Positions 25,406 through 33,843 of a stretch of DNA of 43,638 bases are shown here, one piece after another (within the stretch, counting starts at the first letter, position 1; each line of letters begins with the position of its first letter). The translations under genes and the position numbers were made by a program. This stretch comes from Acidimicrobiaceae bacterium (GTDB taxonomy: Bacteria > Actinomycetota > Acidimicrobiia > Acidimicrobiales > Aldehydirespiratoraceae): positions 1 through 43,638 of the forward strand of contig VYBO01000007.1 of assembly GCA_009844405.1 (NCBI GenBank), written 5' to 3'. The notes below the pieces were generated by a model that had not been told where the DNA came from, did no database searches, and saw only the letters and a program-made list of their open reading frames with translations.

Positions 25406-26287
25406 ATGTCGCATCGCTTCACTGACGTCGGCGCGGTCCAACAGGATCTCTCCAAGGTCGACTACCTCTGCGACTCCGGCCTGGCCGGGGTCGTCTACCT
25501 GGCCGACCGGCTCGACAAGCCGGTGCTCGTCGAGGGTCCGGCCGGAACCGGCAAGACCCAGCTGGCCAAGAGCGTGGCCGAGATGACGGGCAGCCGCTTG
25601 ATCCGCCTGCAGTGCTATGAGGGCCTCGACGAGGCCAAGGCGCTGTACGAGTGGAACTACAAGAAGCAACTGCTGCGGATCCAGACCGAGCGCGACGCGG
25701 ACGTGGGTTGGGACGAGGTCTCAGACGACATCTTCTCCGACGAGTTCCTGCTGACCCGGCCCCTGCTGGAGGCCATCCGAGCCGTCGATCCGATCGTGCT
25801 GCTGATCGACGAGGTCGACCGGGTGGAGGTCGAGACCGAGGCCCTGCTGCTGGAGATCCTCAGCGAGTACCAGGTCTCGATCCCGGAGTTGGGCACCATG
25901 GAGGCGCTGCAGGTGCCGCTGGTGTTCCTGACCTCCAACAACACCCGCGAGCTGAGCGAGGCCCTCAAGCGGCGCTGCCTGTATCTCCACATCGACTACC
26001 CGACAATGGAACGGGAGAAGGAGATCGTGCTGGCCAAGGTTCCCGACATTGCCGAGAACCTGGCCGACCAGGTGGCCCGGGTGGTCCGCTCCATCCGCCG
26101 GCTGGAGCTCAAGAAGCCGCCGTCGGTGTCGGAGACCCTCGACTGGGCCCGCACGCTGGTCCTGCTGGGCGTGCAGCACATCGACGCCGACGTGGCCGCC
26201 GAGACAGTGAACATCCTGCTGAAGTACCAGAGCGACATCGCCAAGGCGAACAAGGAACTGGCGACCGTCGAGGGCATCGAGCCCTAG
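25406..26287 (+). CDS. MoxR-type AAA+ ATPase
   Basis: Chaperone-like AAA+ ATPase that acts with a von Willebrand A protein in assembling or activating metal enzymes or complexes. Walker A VEGPAGTGKTQLAKSVAE is near residue 45, Walker B PIVLLIDEVDRVE near residue 130, and sensor/arginine-finger sequence FLTSNNTRELSEALKRRC near residue 180. The ATG at 25406 is preferred; an in-frame TTG at 25385 would add seven residues. The VWA partner follows after a 97-base gap holding a repeat copy. It resembles CoxD/CoxE pairs, but no carbon-monoxide dehydrogenase genes are here. Confidence 0.9.
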   Translation: MSHRFTDVGAVQQDLSKVDYLCDSGLAGVVYLADRLDKPVLVEGPAGTGKTQLAKSVAEMTGSRLIRLQCYEGLDEAKALYEWNYKKQLLRIQTERDADVGWDEVSDDIFSDEFLLTRPLLEAIRAVDPIVLLIDEVDRVEVETEALLLEILSEYQVSIPELGTMEALQVPLVFLTSNNTRELSEALKRRCLYLHIDYPTMEREKEIVLAKVPDIAENLADQVARVVRSIRRLELKKPPSVSETLDWARTLVLLGVQHIDADVAAETVNILLKYQSDIAKANKELATVEGIEP

Positions 26288-26372
26288 AGGCCGAGCTTGC
26301 GAGGCCGTGGCCCGAGCGGCCCGTGAGCGAAGCGAACATGAGCGGGAATCACGATGCAGCCGCCGATCATGG
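26284..26372. repeat. Diverged copy of the dispersed MITE-like repeat
   Basis: Bases 26303-26337 are identical to 41269-41303 (35 bases, ending GAGCGAAGCGAAC). The left flank CTAGAGGCC and the right GCCGCCGATCA also match the 41-kb copy. It fills the MoxR-VWA gap. Confidence 0.7.
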
Positions 26373-26384
26373 GGAGACTCGGCA

Positions 26385-27854
26385 ATGACGGCCTACGAGA
26401 CTGACCTCCCCACGCTCCCGGTCGAGGCGGGGGACCCCCTCCTGGACCTTCTCAACGGCTTCATCGCCGAGCTGCGGGCTGTCGGCATTCCCGCCAGCCT
26501 CACCGAGAACCTCGACGCCATGGAGGCCGTCAAGCACGTCCCCATCACCGATCGCGAGACCTTCAAGTACGCCCTGGCGGCCACGCTGGTGAAGAACCAG
26601 GCTCACTGGAAGGCCTTCGAGACCGTCTTCGAGGTCTACTTCTCCCTGCGGGGCGTCCAGTACGAGATCGCCGCCGATGATCTCGACGAGGCCGACGAGG
26701 CCGACGGCGAGATCCGGGCCGAGGGCGACCGAGGCTCCGGCGGCGACATGCTCAGCCCGGAGGAGCTGGCCGAGATGCTCTACCGGGCGCTGATGCGGGG
26801 CGACTCCGAGATGCTGCGGGCCGCGGCCCGCGAGGCTGTGCGCCGGTACGCAGGCATGGAGCCGGGCCGTCCCGTCGGCGGCACGTACTACCTGTACCGC
26901 ACCCTGCGGAACCTCGACCTGGAAGGCGTGCTGGAGCGTCTAATGGACGCGGAACAGCACACGGAGGGCGACGTCGACGACTTCGACCTGCGTTTACGGC
27001 GCGACGAGTTCGAGTTGCGCATCGCCGAGCTCAAGCGTCAGATCGAGGCCGAGATCCGGCGGCGGCTGGTGGCCGACCGGGGCGTCGAGGCCATGGCCAA
27101 GACGCTGCGCAAGCCGCTGCCGTCGGACATCGACTTCATGCACGCCTCCCGCGAGGAGATGGCCAGCCTGCGCAAGGCCATCTACCCGCTGACCCGCAAG
27201 CTGGCCGCCAGGCTGGTCCGCAAGCGCCGCCACGGACGGGCGGGACCGCTCGACTTCCGCTCGACGGTTCGCCACTCGCTGTCCTACGGGGGTGTGCCGG
27301 TGGAGCCGAAGTTCCGCCACCCGCGGCCCCACAAACCGGACATCATGGTGGTGGCCGACGTGTCGGGCTCGGTGGCCGCCTTCGCCCGGTTCACGCTGCA
27401 CCTGGTGCACGCCATCTCGAGCCAGTTCTCCAAGGTCCGGTCGTTCGTGTTCATCGACGGACTCGACGAGGTGACCGGCTTCTTCGAGGGCGCCGACGAC
27501 ATCGCCGAGGCGGTGCACCGGGTCAACACCGAGGCCGACGTGGTGTGGGTGGACGGCCACTCCGACTACGGCCACGCCCTCGGCGTGTTCTGGGACAACT
27601 ACGCCGACGACGTCGGACCCCGCACCACCGTGCTGATCCTCGGCGACGCCCGCAACAACTACCACGCACCCGAGGGCTGGATCGTCAAGGCCCTGCAGCA
27701 GAAGGCCCGCCACGTGTTCTGGCTCAACCCCGAGCCCCGTAGCTACTGGGACACCGGCGACTCGATCGTGGGGGAGTACGCCCCCCACTGCGACGGCGTC
27801 TTCGAGGTGCGCAACCTGCGACAGCTGGAAGCCTTCGTGGACCGCCTGGCCTGA
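26385..27854 (+). CDS. VWA domain protein, CoxE-like, partner of MoxR
   Basis: A 489-residue protein of the CoxE-like VWA family (PF05762 type). The N-terminal half is helical and acidic (EIAADDLDEADEADGEIR near residue 95). The C-terminal VWA domain starts near KPDIMVVADVSGSVAAFAR, whose DVSGS is the metal-binding MIDAS motif, and later has DGHSDYGHALGVFWDNY and ILGDARNNY. The ATG at 26385 has GGGGAG nine bases upstream. The open frame reaches back to 26307, but that part lies in a dispersed repeat. It probably works with the MoxR ATPase as a chaperone unit; the client is unknown. Confidence 0.88.
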   Translation: MTAYETDLPTLPVEAGDPLLDLLNGFIAELRAVGIPASLTENLDAMEAVKHVPITDRETFKYALAATLVKNQAHWKAFETVFEVYFSLRGVQYEIAADDLDEADEADGEIRAEGDRGSGGDMLSPEELAEMLYRALMRGDSEMLRAAAREAVRRYAGMEPGRPVGGTYYLYRTLRNLDLEGVLERLMDAEQHTEGDVDDFDLRLRRDEFELRIAELKRQIEAEIRRRLVADRGVEAMAKTLRKPLPSDIDFMHASREEMASLRKAIYPLTRKLAARLVRKRRHGRAGPLDFRSTVRHSLSYGGVPVEPKFRHPRPHKPDIMVVADVSGSVAAFARFTLHLVHAISSQFSKVRSFVFIDGLDEVTGFFEGADDIAEAVHRVNTEADVVWVDGHSDYGHALGVFWDNYADDVGPRTTVLILGDARNNYHAPEGWIVKALQQKARHVFWLNPEPRSYWDTGDSIVGEYAPHCDGVFEVRNLRQLEAFVDRLA

Positions 27855-27972
27855 AGAGGGCGAGTACGGCCGGCTCTCGCAGGGGACCGCGCCACGTCAG
27901 TGTCTCCCGGTCGAGCGTGGCAGGCCCCCAGCCGTCGCTTGAAGGCTGTTTCCGAACCATGCTCCCGTGGGC

Positions 27973-27978
27973 TAGAAT
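27973..27978 (+). promoter_or_regulatory. Candidate -10 box of the double-glycine peptide gene
   Basis: TAGAAT in the 223-base gap between the VWA gene and the peptide gene, 100 bases before its start. The -35 position holds only a weak TTCCGA. Nothing else is recognised in this gap. The long leader and strong ribosome binding site contrast with the leaderless genes nearby. Confidence 0.35.
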
Positions 27979-28064
27979 AGGGAACGCAGCATTCTGTGGC
28001 CTGTGCGTCGGCGGTCCAGCCGCCCGTCGCAGAGAGCCCCGGGATGGGGCAGCCAATGCACCAC

Positions 28065-28071
28065 AAGGAGG
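28065..28071 (+). promoter_or_regulatory. Strong Shine-Dalgarno site fixing the peptide gene start
   Basis: AAGGAGG, a full match to the 16S anti-SD, lies six bases before the GTG at 28078. It is the best ribosome binding site noted in the window and argues for a highly translated small gene. Confidence 0.8.
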
Positions 28072-28077
28072 CAACCC

Positions 28078-28365
28078 GTGAAGAGCGAACAATCCGCTGA
28101 ATCCACAGCTGCGGCACCCCAGCCGCTGTCGGAGGACGAGCTGGAGCAGGCTCACGGCGGCAACGACAGCCCATTCGGGGCTCCGCCCGATTCGGGCGGC
28201 AGGATCGAGCCGTCGACCCAAGAGCTCCAGTCCCAAATCGTCAATTCGCCGGGCGCTCAGAACTACCTGAACAACCCGTACGCGGGAGTGGATTCCGATA
28301 CGATCGAGGCGGCAATTGCGGCTCGCGGCGGCGGCACCGGCAACACGGCGGCGGCCCCAGCCTGA
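28078..28365 (+). CDS. Exported peptide precursor with double-glycine leader
   Basis: A 95-residue protein. Residues 1-28 form a leader ending LSEDELEQAHGG. Counting back from the cleavage site, Leu -12, Ser -11, Glu -8, Leu -7, Ala -4 and Gly-Gly -2/-1 match the double-glycine consensus cut by C39 peptidase transporters. The 67-residue core is rich in Asn, Gly, Ala and Ser, with no cysteine, and ends GGGTGNTAAAPA. It faces an export operon (28524-34872) containing a C39 domain, so it is very likely that system's substrate. No modifying enzyme is visible, so the mature product may be an unmodified bacteriocin-like or signalling peptide. The leader call is from sequence; the function is inferred. 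Confidence 0.72.
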   Translation: MKSEQSAESTAAAPQPLSEDELEQAHGGNDSPFGAPPDSGGRIEPSTQELQSQIVNSPGAQNYLNNPYAGVDSDTIEAAIAARGGGTGNTAAAPA

Positions 28366-28480
28366 CAGACGCAGCAGGACGGACAGCGGGCAAGGGGGAT
28401 GTCCGCGCCACCATCGAGGACTGCCCTCAGGACCGGGGTACCGACGGCCGTTGGTGCCGTCTGTGCTGGGCACGACCTCG

Positions 28481-28522
28481 AACCTGTCGCGGTCACCGGC
28501 GAATCTGTCGCGGTCACCGGCG
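28481..28522. repeat. 21-bp tandem duplication between peptide gene and transporter
   Basis: Units at 28481-28501 and 28502-28522 (AAYCTGTCGCGGTCACCGGCG) differ by one base, in the 158-base convergent gap. No clear terminator was seen there. Confidence 0.8.
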
Positions 28523-28523
28523 T

Positions 28524-31500
28524 TCACACCTGCTGACGGCGCACCAGTTCCTGGAACGGGCCTTCGACGCTGCTGAGTTCGTCGACGGTTCCCTGCTGGA
28601 CCACTCGGCCGTGGTCGAGCATGTAGACCCGGTCGGCCATTCGGATTGTGGAGAGCCGGTGCGCGACGACGATGCGCGTCGCCGCCAGAGTCTCGACGCC
28701 CCGCATCACGATGGACTGGCTCTCGGCGTCGAGCCAGCTAGTCGCCTCGTCGAACACGACGATCCGCGGGTTGCGCGCCAGCGCAGCGGCGATGCGGACC
28801 CGCTGGACCTGCCCGCCTGAGAACGTCGTCGCCTGGTCGCTGACCGGCGTCAGCATCTGCATCGGCATGGCCTCGATGTCGGCATCGAGGCCGGCGAGCC
28901 GCGCGGCGCGCCAGGCGTCGTCGAGAGCCGGCTCGCCGACGACGCCGACGATGTTCTCGAGCAGGCTGCCGGGCTGCAGGCCGCTGTCTTGGGGAACCGT
29001 GCCGATCTGGCGGCGCACATGTTGCCGGTCGAGGCTGCGAAGGTCGCGTCCGTCGAAGGAGACGGTCCCCGACGAGGGCGCCTCGAGGCCCAGGATGAGG
29101 CGCAGCAGGGTGCTCTTGCCGGAGCCGGAGGCGCCGACGATCGCCACGAACTCGCCCGGGCTCGCATGCAGCGAGACGTCGTCGAGCACGAGGGGACCGT
29201 CGTCGTCGTAGCGGAAGCTCGCTCGGTCGATGCGCACCTCGCCGCGCAGCGTTGCCTGCTCGGCGCCGCCGGCGCCCGCCGGACCTTGCTCGGGGACTTC
29301 GTTCAGGATCGGCTTCGCCTGCTCGTAGGACGGCAGCACCGCCGTCAGCGACCCGATCGCGGAGCCGAACTCGGTGACTGCCGCCAAGACCGTCATCGAT
29401 GCCGCGTACACCACCAAGAAGGTGCCGACATCGGTGTCACCGCTGCCGAGCGCTGCCGCGATGAGCACGGCGCCCGCCAGCGCCGGCAGCGACGAGCTGA
29501 GCGCCACCAGGTGCTCGTTGAGGCGCGACACACTGATGCCGGCTACCCCGGCGTCGCGGTAGGCGTCCGCCCAGCAGGCGAACACCGCCGCCTCGGCGCC
29601 TGAGGAGCGGACTTTGGCGACGCCGCCGATGATCTGCAGCAATTGCCCGCCCAGCCGGCGGGAGGCGTCGTGCAGTTCGCGCTGCGGGCGCAACTGCCAC
29701 AGCCCCAGCACGACGACCGCCCCGACCGACACGATGCCGACGCCCAGGCTGATCACCGCGAGCCTCACGTCGTACAGCAACAGGATCCCCAGCGTCGGCA
29801 GGACGAAGATCAACGACATCGACGCCCGGATGACCACTGCCGACAGCTGATCGCGCAATGTCTGCAGGCTGGCCATTCGCTGTGCCAGCTCGCCGGCCAC
29901 GGTGCTGCGGAAGAAGCTCGACGGCAGCGACAGCAGCCTTGCCCATGCTGCGGCGCTGACCCTGGCACTGCTGCGGCCCTGCAAGCGCATCAGCATCGCG
30001 CCGCTGAACACGCCGAGCACCAGGCTCACCGCCGAGAACAGCGCCATGGCGATGATGAGATGCATCGCCACATCGCGCGCGCCGAAGGGCAGGACCCACC
30101 CGGCCAGCGCCCCCAGCGCGAGGGCCGGCACCTGGGAGAGCAGGCCCAGCCCGACGCCTGTCGCAGCGAACCTGGCCGCGTCCGCGCCGGCGCGCTCGGC
30201 GGCCACACGCAGCACGTCGCGGATCCGTGCCGGACGGTCGTGCGGCAGGCCCGGATACAGCTGCCACGCATGGGGCGCGAGCCGCTGCGCCCGCTCAGCA
30301 GTGACCTTCAGCGCCTTGCCGCCGGGGGGGGGGTGCATGCGATAGCCGCGCCACAGCGTGGGCACTAGAGCGACGGGCTGCGCGTCCTCCCCCGCGAACG
30401 CCACCAAGGCGCCGCTGTCGCTGCGCCACCAGCGGTCGGCCGGGTCCAGGCGTACTTGGCGAAACCGCACTCCGGACGCGCGGGCCAGATCGGGCACCGT
30501 GCGCTCTGCGGCAGTGTCGAGGCGCCGCGCCGGACTGACGTGGACGCCCTCGTGCCGGCCGACGATCTCCAGCGCCGCCTCGAGGGCGTGGGAGGTGTCT
30601 GCCCGCTGCTCCGCAGCGGCGCGGCTGGCGGCGCCGGGGGGTGGGCCGAGGCTCGCCAACGCTGCCGCGGCGCGCTCGCGCGACATGCGACGATGCACGG
30701 ATCGGGCACTCTGCTCGTTGACCTCATCGGCCAGCAGCAGCAGCCGGTTCAGCCGCTCAGCGCGCAGCAGAACCTCATGGAACTCGGCGAGCGCGGCGAT
30801 CAGCAGACCGCGGCGGGCAAGTTCGTCCGAGTCCACGGCAACGAGGCGCGCGCCGGCGTCGAGCGTGGCCCAGCCGTCGGCGGCCAGCGCCATCCAGCCG
30901 AGCGTCGAATCGCCCAGGGACTCGGTGCCGAGGTAGGCCATCGGATATCTGTCCGTATCCGGCTCGGCGCCCGTCGACCGGTCCGGGGTCCGCGGCGAGC
31001 GGGCCGCGACCGCGCGCACCCACGCAACGACCCCGCTGCGGGCAGCCAGCACCGTGCCGGCGGCGAGGTCCTCTTCGTGGCCGCCCCGGGCGGGATCGGC
31101 CAGCAAGGTCGCTGCCGGGCGGAACTCCACCATCGCTCCCACGGCTTCCGAGAGCGCCTGCACCCAGGCGTCGACCGCGGCGGCGAGCTCGCCTGCGGCA
31201 TCGCCGCTCATCGCATCGGTGAGGTCTCGCCTGCCTATACGGTGGAGGCGGGCGCCGTCGAGGCCCTTGGCTTCCATTCTGAGCTGGCCCGCCTCGTCGA
31301 CCAGCCCGAAGATTAGGCCGCCCGGGCCGACTCGTGTGAGCTGTCGGGGAGCGGCCGCGGGGCGGCCGCCGGCGTACTCGAGGCTGAAGACGTCCACGGC
31401 GCCTCGGGCCACGTACCACGCCGAGCCGGCGTCGTCGAGCCGTACCGGGAGATTCGCCGCGCTGCGAACCGGTTCGCCGCGCCCGGCCGCCAACGAGCCC

Positions 31501-31559
31501 AGCGCGCCGTCAAGGGATGCTGTGGAGGCCGTGGTGCTCATCGCCGACCGCCCCGTCAC
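28524..31559 (-). CDS. Peptide-export ABC transporter, second subunit (NHLM_micro_ABC2-like)
   Basis: ABC exporter of the type found in NHLP-leader bacteriocin clusters (TIGR03797-like). Residues 1-440 form a large soluble N-terminal region without a C39 motif. A six-helix membrane domain follows (about 460-740), then the ATPase with Walker A GASGSGKSTLLRLILG, signature FSGGQVQRVRIAAALA and Walker B IVVFDEATSWLD. The GTG at 31559 overlaps the stop of the upstream transporter gene (GTGA). The 1011-residue length fits the family. A C10 run on the coding strand (30324-30333) encodes PPP in RMHPPPGGK and is in frame as given. It probably forms a heterodimer with the upstream C39 transporter. Confidence 0.88.
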   Translation of the reverse strand: MTGRSAMSTTASTASLDGALGSLAAGRGEPVRSAANLPVRLDDAGSAWYVARGAVDVFSLEYAGGRPAAAPRQLTRVGPGGLIFGLVDEAGQLRMEAKGLDGARLHRIGRRDLTDAMSGDAAGELAAAVDAWVQALSEAVGAMVEFRPAATLLADPARGGHEEDLAAGTVLAARSGVVAWVRAVAARSPRTPDRSTGAEPDTDRYPMAYLGTESLGDSTLGWMALAADGWATLDAGARLVAVDSDELARRGLLIAALAEFHEVLLRAERLNRLLLLADEVNEQSARSVHRRMSRERAAAALASLGPPPGAASRAAAEQRADTSHALEAALEIVGRHEGVHVSPARRLDTAAERTVPDLARASGVRFRQVRLDPADRWWRSDSGALVAFAGEDAQPVALVPTLWRGYRMHPPPGGKALKVTAERAQRLAPHAWQLYPGLPHDRPARIRDVLRVAAERAGADAARFAATGVGLGLLSQVPALALGALAGWVLPFGARDVAMHLIIAMALFSAVSLVLGVFSGAMLMRLQGRSSARVSAAAWARLLSLPSSFFRSTVAGELAQRMASLQTLRDQLSAVVIRASMSLIFVLPTLGILLLYDVRLAVISLGVGIVSVGAVVVLGLWQLRPQRELHDASRRLGGQLLQIIGGVAKVRSSGAEAAVFACWADAYRDAGVAGISVSRLNEHLVALSSSLPALAGAVLIAAALGSGDTDVGTFLVVYAASMTVLAAVTEFGSAIGSLTAVLPSYEQAKPILNEVPEQGPAGAGGAEQATLRGEVRIDRASFRYDDDGPLVLDDVSLHASPGEFVAIVGASGSGKSTLLRLILGLEAPSSGTVSFDGRDLRSLDRQHVRRQIGTVPQDSGLQPGSLLENIVGVVGEPALDDAWRAARLAGLDADIEAMPMQMLTPVSDQATTFSGGQVQRVRIAAALARNPRIVVFDEATSWLDAESQSIVMRGVETLAATRIVVAHRLSTIRMADRVYMLDHGRVVQQGTVDELSSVEGPFQELVRRQQV
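30324..30333. repeat. Homopolymer G10/C10 inside the second ABC transporter gene
   Basis: Ten G on the plus strand (ten C in the coding strand), near codon 410. The current length keeps the frame; any change not divisible by three would truncate the transporter before its membrane domain. Confidence 0.9.
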
Positions 31560-33808
31560 TCGGCCCTCACCAGCGTGGCGTAGTGGCCGTCCGGGTCTGA
31601 GATGAGCTGCTCGTGGGTGCCTCGCTGCGCGATGCGGCCACCGTCCAGCACCACGATCTCGTCGCAGTCGCGGATGGTGCTCAGACGGTGCGCGACGATG
31701 ATGCAGGTCATTCCCCGGCGGCGCAGGGCGTCGTCGATCCGGCGCTCGGTGGCCGCGTCCAGCGAGCTTGTGGCCTCGTCGGCGAGCAGGATCGTCGGGT
31801 TGCCGGCCAGAGCCCGGGCGATCTCGAGGCGCTGGCGCTGGCCGCCGCTGAAGTTCCGCCCGCCCTCATGGCACATCGACCCGTAGCCCCCGTCCCGGCG
31901 CATGACCTCTTCATGGATCAGGGCGCTCTGCGCGGCGTTCACCACCTGGGCGTCGTCGATGCTCGGGTCCCACATCGTCAGGTTCTCGTGCACCGTCGCA
32001 GCGAACAGCGTGACTCGCTGGTCGACCGTGGCCAGCGAGCTGCGAAGGACGGCCCGGGGTATCTCGTCGCGGGGCGCGTCGTCGAAGAGGACCTGGCCTG
32101 ACCACGGCCGGCGCTCGCCGCCGATGAGCGACAGCAGGCTGGACTTGCCCGAGCCGGATGCCCCCACGATGGCCACGCGCTGCCCCGGCTCGACGACGAG
32201 GCTGAAGTCGTCGATGAGCGGCGATCGGCCGCGCCGGTAGCCGAAGGTGACGCTGCGCAGCTCCACTCTGCCCGCCAGTCGCAGGCGTCCTCGGAAGGTC
32301 GCCACCGCGGTGGTGCGCCGGCCGGCGCCGCCGGACGGGCCGGCGCCGGCCGGTGCGGCGCCGTTCTCGGGCGGGGCGTCGAGCACGTCGTCGATGCGCT
32401 GGAGGTCTGCTTCGAGGATCTGCAGCCCGTCCGCGAACTGTACGAAGCGCCCGATGGGCGCAAGGAAGCTGCCGGCGAGCGCGAAGAAGCCGACCAGCGC
32501 GCCGATGGTCATCTCGCCGGCCATCACGCGCCAGCCTCCGACGCTGTAGACCACGACCGCGGACGCCAGGCCGGAGAATCCCACGAGCGATCCGGCGACC
32601 TGTCCCATCTCGGAGAACTTCTGCCTGGTGGTCAGCTCCCGGGCCTGGTGGCCGCTCCAGCGGGCGAAGAAGTCGTCCTCGCCCGCCGTGGCCCGCAGCG
32701 TGTCCAAGTCGCGCAACCCTGCCGCGGCGATGCTGTACAGGGCGGCCTGATCACGTCGCAGCTGCCTCTCCTGGTCGGTGCGCAGACGGCTGAACACGCG
32801 CATCAGCGCCACCATGGCCGCGGCGATCAAGGCGACGAGCGCGGCCAGGAGCGCGTCGAAGGCGAACATGAGCGCCAGCAGCGTGATGCTCATGATCAGA
32901 TCCACCGCGAGGCGTGCCACGGTCACTGCCGCTGTCGAGGCGACACTGTTGACCAGCTGCACGCGCGAGGCGACGTCGCCCACGTAGCGATGGTCGAAGA
33001 ACCGGGCAGGAAGGTTCAGCAGGTGCGACAGCAACCCCGCAGACCTCGCCACGGCGAGCCGCAGCCTGAGCTTGCGAAAGGTGCGCTGCTGCAGCCAGAC
33101 GAGCAGGTAGATCACCAGGCCGGCAGCCGTGAACGCAGCGACGATCGGCGCGCTCCACGTGTCGCGGACGACCCCGAACGCGTTGTCCACCAGCACGCTG
33201 AGCAGCAGCGGCAGCGCCAGGTGGGGCACGGCGAGGAGCAGCCCCGCGGCGGCGGCGAACGCCAGCGGGCCCCGGCTGCTCGCCAGCCACGGCCACAGGC
33301 GTCGCACCACGCCGCGGCGGCGGCCGCCGGGCCGGAATTCGGGCGTCACCGAAGGCACCAGCACCACGCCGGTGAAGGCCTTGTCGAACTCGTCGTCGCT
33401 CACCGAGCGGCGGCCGTTGGCAGGGTCGTTGAGAAGCCAGCGCCCGCGGCGCACCCCTTCGAGCACCACGAAGTGGCTGAACTCCCAGTGAAGGATCACC
33501 GGCATGGCGAGACCGGCCAACGACTCCGGCTCGAGGCGCCATCCGGCCAGACGCAGGCCGTAGCGCTGCGCCGCCGCCACGAGATCCGCGGCACTGGCGC
33601 CGTCGCGGTTGACGCCGCAGGCGACGCGCAGCTCCTCGGCCGACACCCAGCGACCGAAGTGCGCCAGCAGGCTGCCGAGGCAGGCAGCGCCGCACTCGGT
33701 GACATGCATCTGCGGCACGACGGGCGTGCGCACCCGGCGGCGGCGCAGGCGGCGGCCCGAGCCGTGGGCCTGCGTGTCTTGGACGCCCGTGTCGACCCCG
33801 GCGCTCAC
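31556..33808 (-). CDS. C39 peptidase-containing ABC transporter (NHLM_micro_ABC1-like)
   Basis: Cuts double-glycine leaders and exports the released peptide. The N-terminal C39 protease has its cysteine in QMHVTECGAACLGSLLAHFG (residues 28-47), histidine in FSHFVVLEG and aspartate in LLNDPANG, so all catalytic positions are present. A six-helix membrane domain follows, then the ATPase with GASGSGKSSLLSLIGG, NFSGGQRQRLEIARALA and ILLADEATSSLD. The GTG at 33808 gives 750 residues and starts 36 bases after the HlyD-like gene ends. The frame is open further upstream, but that part overlaps hlyD-like coding sequence. The operon order matches NHLP-type export clusters (TIGR03794, 03796, 03797). Confidence 0.9.
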   Translation of the reverse strand: MSAGVDTGVQDTQAHGSGRRLRRRRVRTPVVPQMHVTECGAACLGSLLAHFGRWVSAEELRVACGVNRDGASAADLVAAAQRYGLRLAGWRLEPESLAGLAMPVILHWEFSHFVVLEGVRRGRWLLNDPANGRRSVSDDEFDKAFTGVVLVPSVTPEFRPGGRRRGVVRRLWPWLASSRGPLAFAAAAGLLLAVPHLALPLLLSVLVDNAFGVVRDTWSAPIVAAFTAAGLVIYLLVWLQQRTFRKLRLRLAVARSAGLLSHLLNLPARFFDHRYVGDVASRVQLVNSVASTAAVTVARLAVDLIMSITLLALMFAFDALLAALVALIAAAMVALMRVFSRLRTDQERQLRRDQAALYSIAAAGLRDLDTLRATAGEDDFFARWSGHQARELTTRQKFSEMGQVAGSLVGFSGLASAVVVYSVGGWRVMAGEMTIGALVGFFALAGSFLAPIGRFVQFADGLQILEADLQRIDDVLDAPPENGAAPAGAGPSGGAGRRTTAVATFRGRLRLAGRVELRSVTFGYRRGRSPLIDDFSLVVEPGQRVAIVGASGSGKSSLLSLIGGERRPWSGQVLFDDAPRDEIPRAVLRSSLATVDQRVTLFAATVHENLTMWDPSIDDAQVVNAAQSALIHEEVMRRDGGYGSMCHEGGRNFSGGQRQRLEIARALAGNPTILLADEATSSLDAATERRIDDALRRRGMTCIIVAHRLSTIRDCDEIVVLDGGRIAQRGTHEQLISDPDGHYATLVRAE

Positions 33809-33843
33809 AGCCGCATCCCGGCTCCCATGGCCGCGCCGCCGTC

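Noticed and set aside
26307..26384. A 26-codon N-terminal extension of the VWA protein
   Set aside because: Lies in a dispersed repeat copy; the ATG at 26385 has a ribosome binding site and the natural start.
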